Below are positions 23,003 to 32,011 of a DNA stretch of 35,788 nucleotides, one piece after another. Every line of letters starts with the position of its first letter. The first letter of the stretch is position 1. This DNA comes from a virus. The notes under the pieces are model-generated. The model saw nothing but the letters and a program-made list of their open reading frames with translations, ran no database searches and was not told where the DNA came from. A program made the translations under genes and the position numbers. Where the stretch lies: the IMG/VR virus record IMGVR_UViG_3300031368_000192, positions 1 through 35,788 of that record; one strand, written 5' to 3'.

Positions 23003-25035
23003 AATCTACTCCATGCCTCGCCCTTGTATTGGCTGTGACTTCTGATCCTGTGCCAGCCCTTGACGTTTGAATCCTGTGCGGACTCATAGAGTGCGTAAAG
23101 GTCTTGGAACCATTTCTCAAACTCAAACTTCACGTTATCCATTGAGTAACGTTCCGCATGCCTGCGGATCACATGCGGATCGAGGTTGCCAACGCTGAGG
23201 GCTGCATTTACGAAGTCATCAAGAGTATCACAACGGAACCCTGTGATGCCACTTTGAACCGTCTCCAAAAAGCACCCAAAATTTGTCGTTATGACCGGTG
23301 TCCCACATAGCTGTGCTTCAACGTTGACCCCCCCAAACGCCTCAAGGTACAGGGTTGGCACGAACACAGCCTTGGCATGGCCCATAAGTTCGGCCCGTCG
23401 CTTTGGCCCGACGTAGCCCACGAACTCGCAATGGTCTGGCAGCTTCTTCACGTTTATCTCGTTGCTTTCTTGACCCGCTAAGATGAGCTTTGCGCCAATG
23501 GCCTGCGTCGTTTTGATCGCTGTCCAGACACCCTTGCGCGAGATCATTCTGCCAATGAAGAGGAAATAATCGCCCTTGTCTTCGCAAAAGGGAAAGTCAG
23601 CAGGATCGAAGTAGTTGGGGATAACACGATCATAGTAATTGCCATTGACGCTCTTGCCGGGGTTCTGGCTGCCATAGGTAAAGTTTTGCAGGTAAGCACT
23701 CTCAAATGCCCGAAAGCGAGTGTATGATCCTCGATAGCCAACCCCCGGTTCACAGGTCAGCCACAGTTTCACGCCGTCTGCAATTGGCTTCTGGTAGACA
23801 CCCTGGGTAAGCAAGAGAAAGTCGTCAGGCTTCTTGCGCTTGTTGATCTCCTCAATTGCTTTGGCATAATACTTCTTTGTCGTCTCTGTTCGTGCTGAAT
23901 TGAGATCGTGACGAAAACCAACACGCCGGTATGGGTAGCCGATCCCATCACATTCCTTGCGGCAATCCCCGCTTCCCCACGCTTGGCGAATATCCCTGAG
24001 CGTATGCGTTTGCACAAACTCTGTACACTCTGCATCCGACCCCTCTGCGCTGTAGAGATAGACAGTGTGGCCGAGGGACATAAGCATCTTTGACAGACGC
24101 CATATTTTAGTCGTGAAAGCGCAGGCCGGAAATTTGCTAGAGACGGGAAGATGAGAAAGACCAATCATGTGGAATGTATGCTTTTCCACAGAAGTCGCCT
24201 TACTCATTTTTACCTCCTTGAGTTGAGAATATACTGGCTGTCCCCGAACCAATCTTGACAATAAAGTATTTCCATCTCTCACAGTTTTCTCATTTGTCGC
24301 ATCAAACCCCGCTTTGCGAGAGGTGGCATAAAATGGGATCGTCCTGCAATCTGGATGCAGGAGTTTGCCATCCTTTTGCCAGAGGTAAAACTCCGGAAGC
24401 GGATCGCCGCGCTCCCAGCCACCGAGCAGGCCGAAACCAGCAATGGATAATTTGTCTAGATTTTGCAAGGTGTGGTTGAGAAACGGAATGATGCCCGCCC
24501 CGCCGAACCTTAATTGACCGTTCTCTATTGCCTTATGCCTGCCAGCAGGACACTCGCCAAACAGGGTCCTCGTTGAATCCTCATAGATCGACTGCGCAAT
24601 CTTGGAACCTCGTCGGCAAGTTGCTCCGTGCATGCAAAATGGCCAACCAGTCTTTGTCCTAATCCCATCTGGATCGTCGAGACCGACTAGCATTTCCTTG
24701 TCGGGCTTCAGCAGATCATGAAACGGCTTGAGCGTAAAACTATCCAGACCCATGACTGTACCGCCTCGCTCCATCATTATCCGCCAGATGCAGTTGTCGA
24801 AGATCGCTACTCGCTTGAAATGATCGCCGCGCCCCTCTAGCATCGGGAACTCAGGGATTTTCCAGGGGTAGCTCACGATCTCCACCTTGCCCTGGATGCG
24901 ATCGAAGTACTCACCGGTCGGCGTCTCCACTAACCACAATTTGACCTTCTCACCAAACGCCTCAACCGCGCTGGTGATCCCCAAGTAATAAGCATACGGA
25001 AATTTAGGCCCAGTATTTACAAAGTGTACTCTCAT
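22999..25035 (-). CDS. Two-domain glycosyltransferase (GT32-like + GT4)
   Basis: This protein of about 678 residues contains two enzymes in one frame. Residues about 1-275 are a GT32-like transferase: HFKRVAIFDNCIWRIMMERG then GTVMGLDSFTL, corresponding to the D-x-x-R-x-x-x-L-x-x-x-GG-x-Y-x-D-x-D region. Residues about 277-650 form a GT4 enzyme with FIGRMISRKGVWTAIK and a complete EX7E motif, EAFGGVNVEAQLCGTPVITT. Directly between them the DNA carries AAGGAGGTAAAAATGAG, a perfect ribosome site plus ATG at 24207. The second enzyme may thus also be made alone (402 residues), or the two genes were recently joined by loss of a stop. It lies in a block with a methyltransferase and a nitroreductase. 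Likely role: glycan modification of virion or host surface. Confidence 0.85.
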   Translation of the reverse strand: MRVHFVNTGPKFPYAYYLGITSAVEAFGEKVKLWLVETPTGEYFDRIQGKVEIVSYPWKIPEFPMLEGRGDHFKRVAIFDNCIWRIMMERGGTVMGLDSFTLKPFHDLLKPDKEMLVGLDDPDGIRTKTGWPFCMHGATCRRGSKIAQSIYEDSTRTLFGECPAGRHKAIENGQLRFGGAGIIPFLNHTLQNLDKLSIAGFGLLGGWERGDPLPEFYLWQKDGKLLHPDCRTIPFYATSRKAGFDATNEKTVRDGNTLLSRLVRGQPVYSQLKEVKMSKATSVEKHTFHMIGLSHLPVSSKFPACAFTTKIWRLSKMLMSLGHTVYLYSAEGSDAECTEFVQTHTLRDIRQAWGSGDCRKECDGIGYPYRRVGFRHDLNSARTETTKKYYAKAIEEINKRKKPDDFLLLTQGVYQKPIADGVKLWLTCEPGVGYRGSYTRFRAFESAYLQNFTYGSQNPGKSVNGNYYDRVIPNYFDPADFPFCEDKGDYFLFIGRMISRKGVWTAIKTTQAIGAKLILAGQESNEINVKKLPDHCEFVGYVGPKRRAELMGHAKAVFVPTLYLEAFGGVNVEAQLCGTPVITTNFGCFLETVQSGITGFRCDTLDDFVNAALSVGNLDPHVIRRHAERYSMDNVKFEFEKWFQDLYALYESAQDSNVKGWHRIRSHSQYKGEAWSRL
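24205..24219 (-). promoter_or_regulatory. Internal ribosome-binding site and start within the glycosyltransferase fusion
   Basis: The minus strand reads AAGGAGGTAAAAATG ending at 24205. The Shine-Dalgarno core is complete and the spacing to the ATG is optimal. The start is in the same frame as the long ORF and lies exactly at the boundary between its two transferase domains, so a shorter GT4-only product is expected. Confidence 0.75.
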
Positions 25036-25613
25036 CAATAGAATATCCTTTCTAGCTTTCGCTTAGGTGACTCAGGGGCCGACACTGTATATTTGCCCAA
25101 TGCCATTGCCCCACAGAATTGCAGTCCACGTGGATTGAACTGCCTATCAAATTGCCCCCGATCTTCCTTACGGATATTAGGGTTGACGAAGCATGCACCG
25201 ATGTTCAGCGCCGTCGCTGCAAGGTACACATTCTCTCCTACAAAGCCCGCGTCCAGATATGGCATGAAGTCTCTCTCGGCAGGAGACTTGTAAGCCAGCA
25301 TATCGGCAAAGAGCAATAGAATGATTTGAGCGCCTCCTAGCCAGTTTTTACCGCCGACTAAAAGACAGTCCAATTCAGCTTTTTCCCTTTCTTCTGTGAC
25401 TGGTTTCACGAGGATAGCCTGTCTATTGCAAGATGAGGGAGATAGCCTAATTGCCTCATAGATTTGATTCAATTCTACTTCTGTGATTTCCGCCTCGCTG
25501 AAAATTCGCTGGCTCTTTCTGGCTCTCAGTATGCCAAACAATGCACATCGAACTTCTGCATCCATCTGTGGCTTGCCAGAAATGGACTCTCTTTTTCTTG
25601 CCTGATGTTCCAA
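25035..25613 (-). CDS. Nitroreductase-family flavoprotein
   Basis: This 192-residue protein belongs to the nitroreductase FMN family. Evidence is RARKSQRIFSEAEITEVELN then AIRLSPSSCNRQAI, the FMN-binding S-x-x-N-x-Q-P/A segment, and GAQIILLLFADMLAYKSPAE and FVGENVYLAATALNIGACFV, the typical helix lining the dimer interface. The best start is TTG 25613 behind AGGAGAGATAC. A GTG at 25652 would overlap the methyltransferase by 20 nt. Such enzymes reduce nitro or quinone substrates or act on specialised flavin chemistry. A role in phage biology is not obvious, and its setting among glycan enzymes suggests tailoring of a surface modification. Confidence 0.82.
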   Translation of the reverse strand: MEHQARKRESISGKPQMDAEVRCALFGILRARKSQRIFSEAEITEVELNQIYEAIRLSPSSCNRQAILVKPVTEEREKAELDCLLVGGKNWLGGAQIILLLFADMLAYKSPAERDFMPYLDAGFVGENVYLAATALNIGACFVNPNIRKEDRGQFDRQFNPRGLQFCGAMALGKYTVSAPESPKRKLERIFY

Positions 25614-25632
25614 GTATCTCTCCTGGTATACA

Positions 25633-26232
25633 TCAACTTGTTGGGAAAACACCGTAATATCCTCTCCCCTTACAGCCAGCTTGCCCCGTGAACTGCTCTA
25701 CCTTTCCCTCACCACCAAGCCATTCATTCAATTTGTTCTCTGTCAGTGTGTGGATGTGACCGACGCTGGTCGGCACATCGATCCATTCAAAAACACGAAC
25801 GATATCGGCGACCCGCTGCGCACCTGCAATCACTAGTTGCGGGTTCTCAGTGTGCTGAAGACAGTTATAAATCCATGCTTCTGTCCAGTAGTCATCGTGA
25901 AGTGAGAACAGTTCCTCGCCACACATTTTCCAATAGCACAGGTCGGGTGCATCATCATATCGTGCCAACACCCAACGCGGCATGTGCATCGGGTCAATCA
26001 CAACGCCATACTCGTAGTTAGTGCATTTGAGAAGCAGGCTGGCTGGTCCTCCCCCGACGTCCACGACTGAGACGCCGCCGAGGTCAAAGTTGTATGGCGA
26101 TTTGCCATTATGGAAAGTTTGCAGTCCCATCCGGTCGGCATAGAGAAGTTGTTTTTCCTCTTCCCCAAATGTGTTTAGACTTAGCCCGTGCCAGTCTTGT
26201 TCCCACTTTTGCGCCTCTGACCATTTGCTCAT
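25633..26232 (-). CDS. Class I SAM-dependent methyltransferase
   Basis: This 199-residue protein has a Rossmann methyltransferase signature: VSVVDVGGGPASLLLKCTNY, then GVVIDPMHMPRWVLARYDDA, and DYWTEAWIYNCLQHTENPQL, the Y-N-x-L-Q-H-T region seen in methyltransferases acting with sugar cassettes. Substrate unknown. ATG 26232 overlaps the LamG stop as TAATG. Together with the nitroreductase and the two-domain glycosyltransferase downstream it forms a second sugar-tailoring cassette parallel to the one at 3926-7729. Confidence 0.82.
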   Translation of the reverse strand: MSKWSEAQKWEQDWHGLSLNTFGEEEKQLLYADRMGLQTFHNGKSPYNFDLGGVSVVDVGGGPASLLLKCTNYEYGVVIDPMHMPRWVLARYDDAPDLCYWKMCGEELFSLHDDYWTEAWIYNCLQHTENPQLVIAGAQRVADIVRVFEWIDVPTSVGHIHTLTENKLNEWLGGEGKVEQFTGQAGCKGRGYYGVFPTS

Positions 26233-26909
26233 TAGTAATCCTTAAGATATGCGGGTTGTACCGTCACTGGATAGAAAACTCGTGTATGCGCCGCAATGCT
26301 TGGCGTGTTGAACGCTCCCATATCGTATCCGCCTACCCTGTCCTGGTCCTCGTCACGGATCAACGGCCAGTATGCCACCAGGTTTTGTGGATGGACAAAG
26401 AGGGGTGAATAGCCTTTGGCGAGAATAGCAACTTCGGCATCGGTAAGCGCGACATTCCACAAAGCAACTTCGCAAATCCTGCCACTTGTGTAGTCGCCGG
26501 GTGACGAGTCGCGTTTTCCACCAATAGCAATGGCATCAATCGACGCATCATTCGATATTCCTGCGCTCGTCCCTTTCGAGCCGCCGTCTATGTACGACGC
26601 CCTGCTGTTGTTGTTGATGAATACACCACACGCGTGATGCCACGTATTGACTGAATATCCAGTCAACGTATGGGCACGAAAATCCCCTCTCCTCACCCGT
26701 GCCTCAATGTGGTCACCAACGAGGTCGCCACGTAACGTTAACGCCCAATAATCCGAGCCGCCTGCGGTGTCCGTAACCTGTATCAACGTCTGCTCGGCGG
26801 TAGCGTCGTCTGAATAGAACCAGCATGCCATCGTCAGCGGGTACGCTGTGATAGGCGTGCTGGCGATGAATAGATATTCGGATGAACCATCGTCAAATAG
26901 TCGCGCCAT
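26232..26909 (-). CDS. LamG/concanavalin-like domain protein (copy 3)
   Basis: This 225-residue LamG_3 jelly-roll protein has FDDGSSEYLFIASTPITAYP, LTMACWFYSDDATAEQTLIQ, NTWHHACGVFINNNSRASYI then DGGSKGTSAG, and the closing GRICEVALWNVALTDAEVAI. This is a standard LamG order including the W-H-H and D-G loop. It follows the collagen-like fibre gene with a ribosome site (AAGGAGACA) inside that gene's stop. Probable carbohydrate-binding virion decoration. Confidence 0.85.
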   Translation of the reverse strand: MARLFDDGSSEYLFIASTPITAYPLTMACWFYSDDATAEQTLIQVTDTAGGSDYWALTLRGDLVGDHIEARVRRGDFRAHTLTGYSVNTWHHACGVFINNNSRASYIDGGSKGTSAGISNDASIDAIAIGGKRDSSPGDYTSGRICEVALWNVALTDAEVAILAKGYSPLFVHPQNLVAYWPLIRDEDQDRVGGYDMGAFNTPSIAAHTRVFYPVTVQPAYLKDY

Positions 26910-26914
26910 ATGTA

Positions 26915-28954
26915 CTATGTCTCCTTGATCTCGACTGCCACTAGCTCGGCATCTCCCGCCGCCGTATCACTGGCTGCGTCTCGTGTGACTTTGATTCTGA
27001 ATGATTCGCCTACTGCGATGCTATCCATCTGTGCACCATTCGTGAACGCAATTGAGACGATGTCTACCAATCCAGATGTGCCAGGCACAACTGTATTATC
27101 CACACTTTGCACTGCCGCAAAGCTATCGGCATCAATATCCTGTTGTTGATCGCCGATGCGTTCCAATGCCGCATCCCAGTCAATGTCACCGGAAGTTGCT
27201 GTCGCCATTGCATAATGGATGTAGACTGTGATACCACCAGCAGCATAGTGACGCGGCATAATGGCTGTGAAAACGGCACTTTCGTTTGTCGTGTCGTCAA
27301 AATCCAAAACGGGGTGAACGTTCCGCGTATCAAGCGTAGCGTAATTTGACGTTGGCGGTTCATTGTCAGCGGGCCGGAAAATGAGCAAGGTATTCCCGCT
27401 TGCCGTTGGAGCCGCGCCGGTGTCGCCGTCTGCACCCGTATCGCCGGCCGATCCGGTATCACCATCTGCCCCGGTATCGCCGACCCCAGTATCACCAATT
27501 CCCGTGTCACCTTGAATTCCGGTATCACCAACCTGGCCCGTATCGCCAATTCCGGTATCACCAACTCCGGTATCGCCCTGAATTCCCGTGTCACCGATGC
27601 CTGTATCTCCGACGCCAGTGTCGCCTTGAACTCCAGAATCGCCCTGAATTCCAGTATCGCCGACGCCCGTGTCACCGGCCTCGCCAGAGTCACCTTGAAT
27701 TCCCGTATCGCCAACTCCCGTGTCTCCGATTCCAGTGTCACCAGCCTGGCCTGTATCACCAATCCCAGTATCACCAACACCCGTCGCGCCGACTTGGCCG
27801 GTATCGCCAATTCCTGTATCACCCTGAATTCCGGTGTCTCCGATTCCTGTGTCGCCTTGAATTCCCGTCGCGCCAACCCCGGTATCACCTGCCTGGCCTG
27901 TATCACCGACTCCCGTCGCGCCAACGCCAGAATCACCTTGAATTCCCGTCGCGCCAACGCCAGTATCTCCAACTCCGGTATCGCCCTGCTGACCCGTGTC
28001 ACCGACTCCCGTCGCGCCGATTCCGGTGTCACCGCTCGCCCCAGTATCACCAATTCCCGTGTCACCCTGAATTCCAGAATCGCCGGCCGATCCCGTCGCG
28101 CCAACTTGGCCGGTGTCGCCGATTCCTGAGTCACCCTGCGACCCTGTATCTCCAATTCCTGTGTCACCGACTTGGCCTGTATCACCGACCCCGGTATCTC
28201 CAATTCCGGTGTCGCCTTGTTGGCCTGTATCTCCGACGCCTGTTGCGCCAACTCCCGTATCCCCGGCCTGACCCGTGTCGCCAACCCCTGTATCTCCGAT
28301 TCCTGTGTCGCCGCTCGCCCCAGTGTCGCCGATTCCTGAGTCACCCTGAATTCCTGTTGCGCCGATCCCGGTATCGCCAGCCTGGCCTGTGTCACCTTGG
28401 ATTCCTGTGTCGCCAATACCCGTGTCGCCAACTCCGGTGGAACCAACCTGACCCGTGTCGCCGGCCGACCCGGTATCGCCGCCAACTCCCGTCGCGCCAG
28501 CCTGACCCGTGTCACCGATTCCCGTTGCGCCGACGCCCGTATCACCACTTTGGCCTGTGTCACCAATACCTGTTGCGCCGTCTGACCCGGTATCGCCAAC
28601 CCCGGTGTCGCCTTGAATTCCTGTGTCGCCGACGCCTGTGGCCCCGACCGACCCGGTATCGCCGATTCCAGTGTCACCGATTCCTGTCGCGCCTGTCGCG
28701 CCCGTCGCGCCGGCCGACCCGGTGTCTCCAATGCCTGTGTCACCGACACCTGTTGCACCCTGAATTCCCGTCGCACCGACCGCGCCGGTGTCGCCGATCC
28801 CGGTATCACCAACACCCGTCGCGCCGACTGTCCCCGTGTCGCCAGCCTGACCCGTGTCACCGACACCAGTATCGCCAATTCCGGTATCCCCGGCCGCGCC
28901 GGTATCCCCGTCCGCACCTACTCCAACTTGTTGTCTTGCATCTAAAAGTGCCAT
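26915..28954 (-). CDS. Collagen-like fibre protein with mixed 5/6-residue repeats
   Basis: This 679-residue protein has a short N-terminus ([14 protein letters not shown]), about 500 residues of Gly-rich repeats (about 14-514) and a 165-residue C-terminal domain ([20 protein letters not shown] onward). Repeats are built of [12 protein letters not shown]-like 6-mers (two regular Gly-X-Y triplets) mixed with [10 protein letters not shown] 5-mers. The triplet register is therefore broken many times by G-x-G steps. The strong Asp and Thr content is unusual for collagen. Phage collagen-like proteins are commonly trimeric fibres or virion decorations. The C-domain probably nucleates trimerisation and may bind the host. 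ATG 28954; GAGG lies upstream. It is adjacent to the portal gene in the genome. Confidence 0.88.
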   Translation of the reverse strand: MALLDARQQVGVGADGDTGAAGDTGIGDTGVGDTGQAGDTGTVGATGVGDTGIGDTGAVGATGIQGATGVGDTGIGDTGSAGATGATGATGIGDTGIGDTGSVGATGVGDTGIQGDTGVGDTGSDGATGIGDTGQSGDTGVGATGIGDTGQAGATGVGGDTGSAGDTGQVGSTGVGDTGIGDTGIQGDTGQAGDTGIGATGIQGDSGIGDTGASGDTGIGDTGVGDTGQAGDTGVGATGVGDTGQQGDTGIGDTGVGDTGQVGDTGIGDTGSQGDSGIGDTGQVGATGSAGDSGIQGDTGIGDTGASGDTGIGATGVGDTGQQGDTGVGDTGVGATGIQGDSGVGATGVGDTGQAGDTGVGATGIQGDTGIGDTGIQGDTGIGDTGQVGATGVGDTGIGDTGQAGDTGIGDTGVGDTGIQGDSGEAGDTGVGDTGIQGDSGVQGDTGVGDTGIGDTGIQGDTGVGDTGIGDTGQVGDTGIQGDTGIGDTGVGDTGADGDTGSAGDTGADGDTGAAPTASGNTLLIFRPADNEPPTSNYATLDTRNVHPVLDFDDTTNESAVFTAIMPRHYAAGGITVYIHYAMATATSGDIDWDAALERIGDQQQDIDADSFAAVQSVDNTVVPGTSGLVDIVSIAFTNGAQMDSIAVGESFRIKVTRDAASDTAAGDAELVAVEIKET
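27412..28912 (-). repeat. 15-18-bp degenerate tandem repeats encoding GDTG units
   Basis: About 1.5 kb of short repeats with minus-strand core GGNGANACNGG, in units of 15 or 18 bp. They encode the collagen-like region. Codons vary between units, so the repetition is stronger in protein than in DNA. This implies either old duplication or selection against slippage. A long open frame on the plus strand here is a by-product of the repeat. Confidence 0.9.
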
Positions 28955-29052
28955 CGCGCACCATCCTCAAATATCGAAAATGGCTTGCGCGATTTTCCTC
29001 TAGTGGTCGGTTAGCCAGGCGGCGAACCTCTATTCAGTTTGTAGAATTCTCC

Positions 29053-30969
29053 CTATGGCATACTTGGCAACTTGCCTCGAGTCAACGGTTCGTCTGTTTG
29101 CGTCAGGGTGCACTTGCAGACAGTGACACCCCCCGCGTCAATCATACATTGCAGGTTCGGACCCTGCGGCCTTATCCCCGCTGCATTCCACATGGAAATT
29201 CTTTTCACCTTGCCGTTCAATTTTGAACAGCTCGTGCACGGCTCCTGTGAATGTATATCCCACCGCGCCTTGAAGTCCTCTCGCGCAGTGAGCATCGCCT
29301 CGTGCATCACCTGCGTGTACCGTGCCTGCCACTTCAGAGTGCGTTGCAGGTGCGGCCCCAACTTGAAGTCCGGCCTGGCCTTCGCCTCAATGTCGTTGCC
29401 AAACGGAATAATGTGCTGCATCTCATTGGCTGTGATTCCCTCAATGCGGGTCAATTCACTTTGCGTCAATTCGTCTTCTTTAATTCCAACTTTTCTTGCG
29501 CCTTCGATCCAGGCACGACGTAGGTTACGTTGCACCGTTGCTGTCATGAAATCAACGAAATCAAAGTATTCGATCTTGCCTGACCATAGTCCGCGCACAG
29601 CCGCGCGCAACCCCAGGCCATAGTCAGAGAAACCATCGTGCACTATGAGTCCGGTCATGTTCTCCTCTTCCCGTGGCGCATATCCGAGTGCCTCCCTCGC
29701 CTCGTCGTCGGTGACTGGCATGGCGCCAGTGAGAGGATCGGAGAGTTTGCGGATCGCGCCGGCCGTCTTGTCCTTGATGTCGGCTTGCTCTAGATCAGTC
29801 AGTTCAAACAGGGACGGCCACGACCAAGTACCATCCTCACCAAGTACGCCAACATTGTAGTTACCTGAGTCGGGGAGAGGGAGGATACCAATGAGAACGA
29901 GGCGATCAATGAAAGGCCGGAGTATCTCCGGCTCGGCATAGTTTACCTGCCGACTGGCAATCGAACCAAACCATTGTCGGCTGTCTTCTTTCGCCGCCGC
30001 TAACTGACCCGCTGCCGAGCCAAGTAGCCGCCGCTGTGGAATACCGGTGGCCGCTGCGATCAATTTGATCGTTACGTCAAACAAGCCAGTCGGATCAACA
30101 ACCTCACCGGGTAACTGTGTTGCATCGACGCCTTCGAGGAACAAAAGGCGCGCCACGTCATGCAGGTACTCATCAACCTCCTCTTGTCGCGCGGCCTTTG
30201 CTGCTGCATCGTCAGGCAACTCGTAGCCCTCACGCGGCGTGAGTAAAGTCCCCGGCCTCATGTTCAACCAGGTCGCCTCAGCCGAACCGCCGACGATCTT
30301 CATGAGATCGTCGAGGCGGTTGAACACTCGCTGTAGCCTCGGCAGACCATACGTCTCGCTGTCCAACTTGCCCTCTGCCACGTGGATCAACCGCGACCAA
30401 TGCACAGTTCTCGTGCCACTGCTTTCTCCAAGTTGGACGCGATACGTCTCTGGCATACCAAAACGGGGCGAGTTTGCATCTGTATTCCACGTGGAAATGG
30501 ACGCGCCAGCCTCGCTAAGAGGATTCAGGTAGAGGAGAGAAGAAACGCCTTGAGCGGAACGAGCTTCAACGGCCCTGCCTAGATCAGGCTGGCCCTTGAC
30601 GCCGAGGAGCAAAACGCCATATCTCCCGATGCCAGACAGCCGGTCAACCCGCATCAACTTTGACCAGACACGATGCCTGGTTGCCAACGTATTCCATGCC
30701 TGGACAAATGCCGTATCCTCGTTGCCGTCTTCGCTTACCATCGGTGGTTTCCGCCAGGTATCCTGAGCAGGGAGATCAACGATGCGCCCGGCTATGTCCT
30801 GGCGTTGGTAGCGTTGCGAGTATGTGGCCATGCTGATCGTCTTGGGATAGCCGAAAACGAGATAGTAGTCTCGACCTCCTCCGTATGCCGTCTGGCCCAA
30901 GTCTGCGGCCAGTGATGCACGCCCAGGCGAGAGCGCAAATAATTGTTGCCGTCGTGATAGTTTTTTCAC
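29053..30969 (-). CDS. Portal protein fused to MuF-like domain
   Basis: This protein of about 638 residues is probably read from GTG 30969, six nt past GGGAGG; an ATG at 30975 touches that site. Residues about 1-430 form a DUF1073/Phage_portal_3-type portal: TISMATYSQRYQRQDIAGRI then VDLPAQDTWRKPP, RIHV-like HWSRLIHVAEGKLDSETYGL, IAAATGIPQRRLLGSAAGQL then DSRQWF. The last 200 residues are a MuF/SPP1 gp7-like head morphogenesis domain with TRIEGITANEMQHI and Cys pairs CTSC and CKC near the end. The portal is the dodecameric DNA gate of the head. Fusion to MuF replaces the usual separate minor head gene. Confidence 0.85.
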   Translation of the reverse strand: MKKLSRRQQLFALSPGRASLAADLGQTAYGGGRDYYLVFGYPKTISMATYSQRYQRQDIAGRIVDLPAQDTWRKPPMVSEDGNEDTAFVQAWNTLATRHRVWSKLMRVDRLSGIGRYGVLLLGVKGQPDLGRAVEARSAQGVSSLLYLNPLSEAGASISTWNTDANSPRFGMPETYRVQLGESSGTRTVHWSRLIHVAEGKLDSETYGLPRLQRVFNRLDDLMKIVGGSAEATWLNMRPGTLLTPREGYELPDDAAAKAARQEEVDEYLHDVARLLFLEGVDATQLPGEVVDPTGLFDVTIKLIAAATGIPQRRLLGSAAGQLAAAKEDSRQWFGSIASRQVNYAEPEILRPFIDRLVLIGILPLPDSGNYNVGVLGEDGTWSWPSLFELTDLEQADIKDKTAGAIRKLSDPLTGAMPVTDDEAREALGYAPREEENMTGLIVHDGFSDYGLGLRAAVRGLWSGKIEYFDFVDFMTATVQRNLRRAWIEGARKVGIKEDELTQSELTRIEGITANEMQHIIPFGNDIEAKARPDFKLGPHLQRTLKWQARYTQVMHEAMLTAREDFKARWDIHSQEPCTSCSKLNGKVKRISMWNAAGIRPQGPNLQCMIDAGGVTVCKCTLTQTDEPLTRGKLPSMP

Positions 30970-31014
30970 CGCCATCCTCCCTAATCAGCAAAAGCGGCGT
31001 CCGCCGCGCTCAAT

Positions 31015-31347
31015 TCAATCAAGCGGTGTATAACGAACCAAAAAAGGCTCATCTTGCCTGATGCCTACACGCTTAGCAGCGGCCTTCTCAGGGACAAACG
31101 CTTCTTCATCTTGCCAATCCTCGGAGTATATCCCCGAAAAGCCCTTATGTATAGCGGTTCGCCGTTGCTCCCGGTCCATTGCACTACGGCGCGCTATCTC
31201 AAATGTTCCAGTCTCCGGCTGCTCTCCGCTCTCTGTAAAAGTCGTTTTAACTACAGAGACTTTACCAACGCCTGGAACCGTGCGCGATCCGACACCCCCG
31301 CCACCGCCCCCACCACTCCTACCGCCGCCACCGCTTGACCTACCCAT
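31015..31347 (-). CDS. Hypothetical protein with Gly/Ser-rich N-terminus
   Basis: This 110-residue protein begins with a flexible Gly/Ser segment (MGRSSGGGGRSGGGGGGGVG) and then has a basic, charged body: VKTTFTESGEQPETGTFEIA, MDREQRRTAIHKGFSGIYSE and a tail FLVRYTPLD. The ATG at 31347 overlaps the DUF4417 gene stop by 8 nt. It lies between that gene and the portal, where small virion or packaging accessory genes are common. The family is not recognised. Confidence 0.6.
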   Translation of the reverse strand: MGRSSGGGGRSGGGGGGGVGSRTVPGVGKVSVVKTTFTESGEQPETGTFEIARRSAMDREQRRTAIHKGFSGIYSEDWQDEEAFVPEKAAAKRVGIRQDEPFLVRYTPLD

Positions 31348-32011
31348 GCTCTCGCCTCCTGTCCTTGACGTGCATATTTTCCGGTAGCCACGTCCAGCCC
31401 CGCGCCAAGCACAGCTCCTCTACCGCCTTGCCCCCGCCGTATACTGCGAACAGCGGCGCGCGATTCCCAGAATGTTCGCAAGCCAGGTCGTGATCCGCCA
31501 CCACCAAGTCTAGTTGCTTGCTCAATCCCCTGGTGGCATATGCGTTCCAGCCCATCGGCACCCCGCGCAAATTCAGGTCGGCATATCTGGGCGCAACACA
31601 CAAGTCTACGAATATATGCACGCCGTAGTGCTGCCAATACCGCGCTAACCAACGTCTGCGATAAATCTGCCACAGTATCACCGCCATTGGCATTTGCGCG
31701 TTTGTGCTAAAGTTCGGCTCAACCACGTTTATGCATTGGCTGTTGACTACTGGAGTTGGGTCTTTCCACAACGCCTCGAATTTGTAGTCATCCGTGTAAA
31801 AGTGGTATGTACCCGACATCTGTGCCCGTCGCGATATTTCTCCCCATCGTGTCCAAGGCAGCACTAAAAATTCAGCTTGCATGGTCATGTCCAACAAAGG
31901 GATACCATACTCATTGTCTGTAGGAAAAATTGCATCCGGCACATCCCTGCGTGCCAACGGACGCAGCAACTCGCGCATTCCAACCTGTATTGCCTCCGGC
32001 TTTTCTATCAC
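31340..32011 (-). CDS. DUF4417 protein
   Basis: This protein of about 223 residues starts at GTG 32011 behind AGGAGGGTGGCG, overlapping the terL stop as GTGA. It matches the DUF4417 pattern: HFYTDDYKFEALWKDPTP, QCINVVEPNFSTNAQMPMAV (the P-D/N-F-S segment), ILWQIYRRRWLARYWQHYGV and RGVPMGWNAYATRGL. DUF4417 proteins are found in phages and mobile elements; molecular function is not known. Coupling to the large terminase suggests expression with packaging genes. Confidence 0.8.
   Translation of the reverse strand: MIEKPEAIQVGMRELLRPLARRDVPDAIFPTDNEYGIPLLDMTMQAEFLVLPWTRWGEISRRAQMSGTYHFYTDDYKFEALWKDPTPVVNSQCINVVEPNFSTNAQMPMAVILWQIYRRRWLARYWQHYGVHIFVDLCVAPRYADLNLRGVPMGWNAYATRGLSKQLDLVVADHDLACEHSGNRAPLFAVYGGGKAVEELCLARGWTWLPENMHVKDRRREHG

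Noticed and set aside
27412-28912. CRISPR array candidate (dense short repeats)
   Set aside because: Units are 15-18 bp, contiguous, degenerate and in frame with a collagen-like ORF; there are no unique spacers.
27400-29226. 608-codon open frame on the plus strand, Arg- and Pro-rich
   Set aside because: It is a mirror of the collagen-like repeat. The minus-strand frame has a start, ribosome site, a non-repeat C-domain and fits operon spacing.
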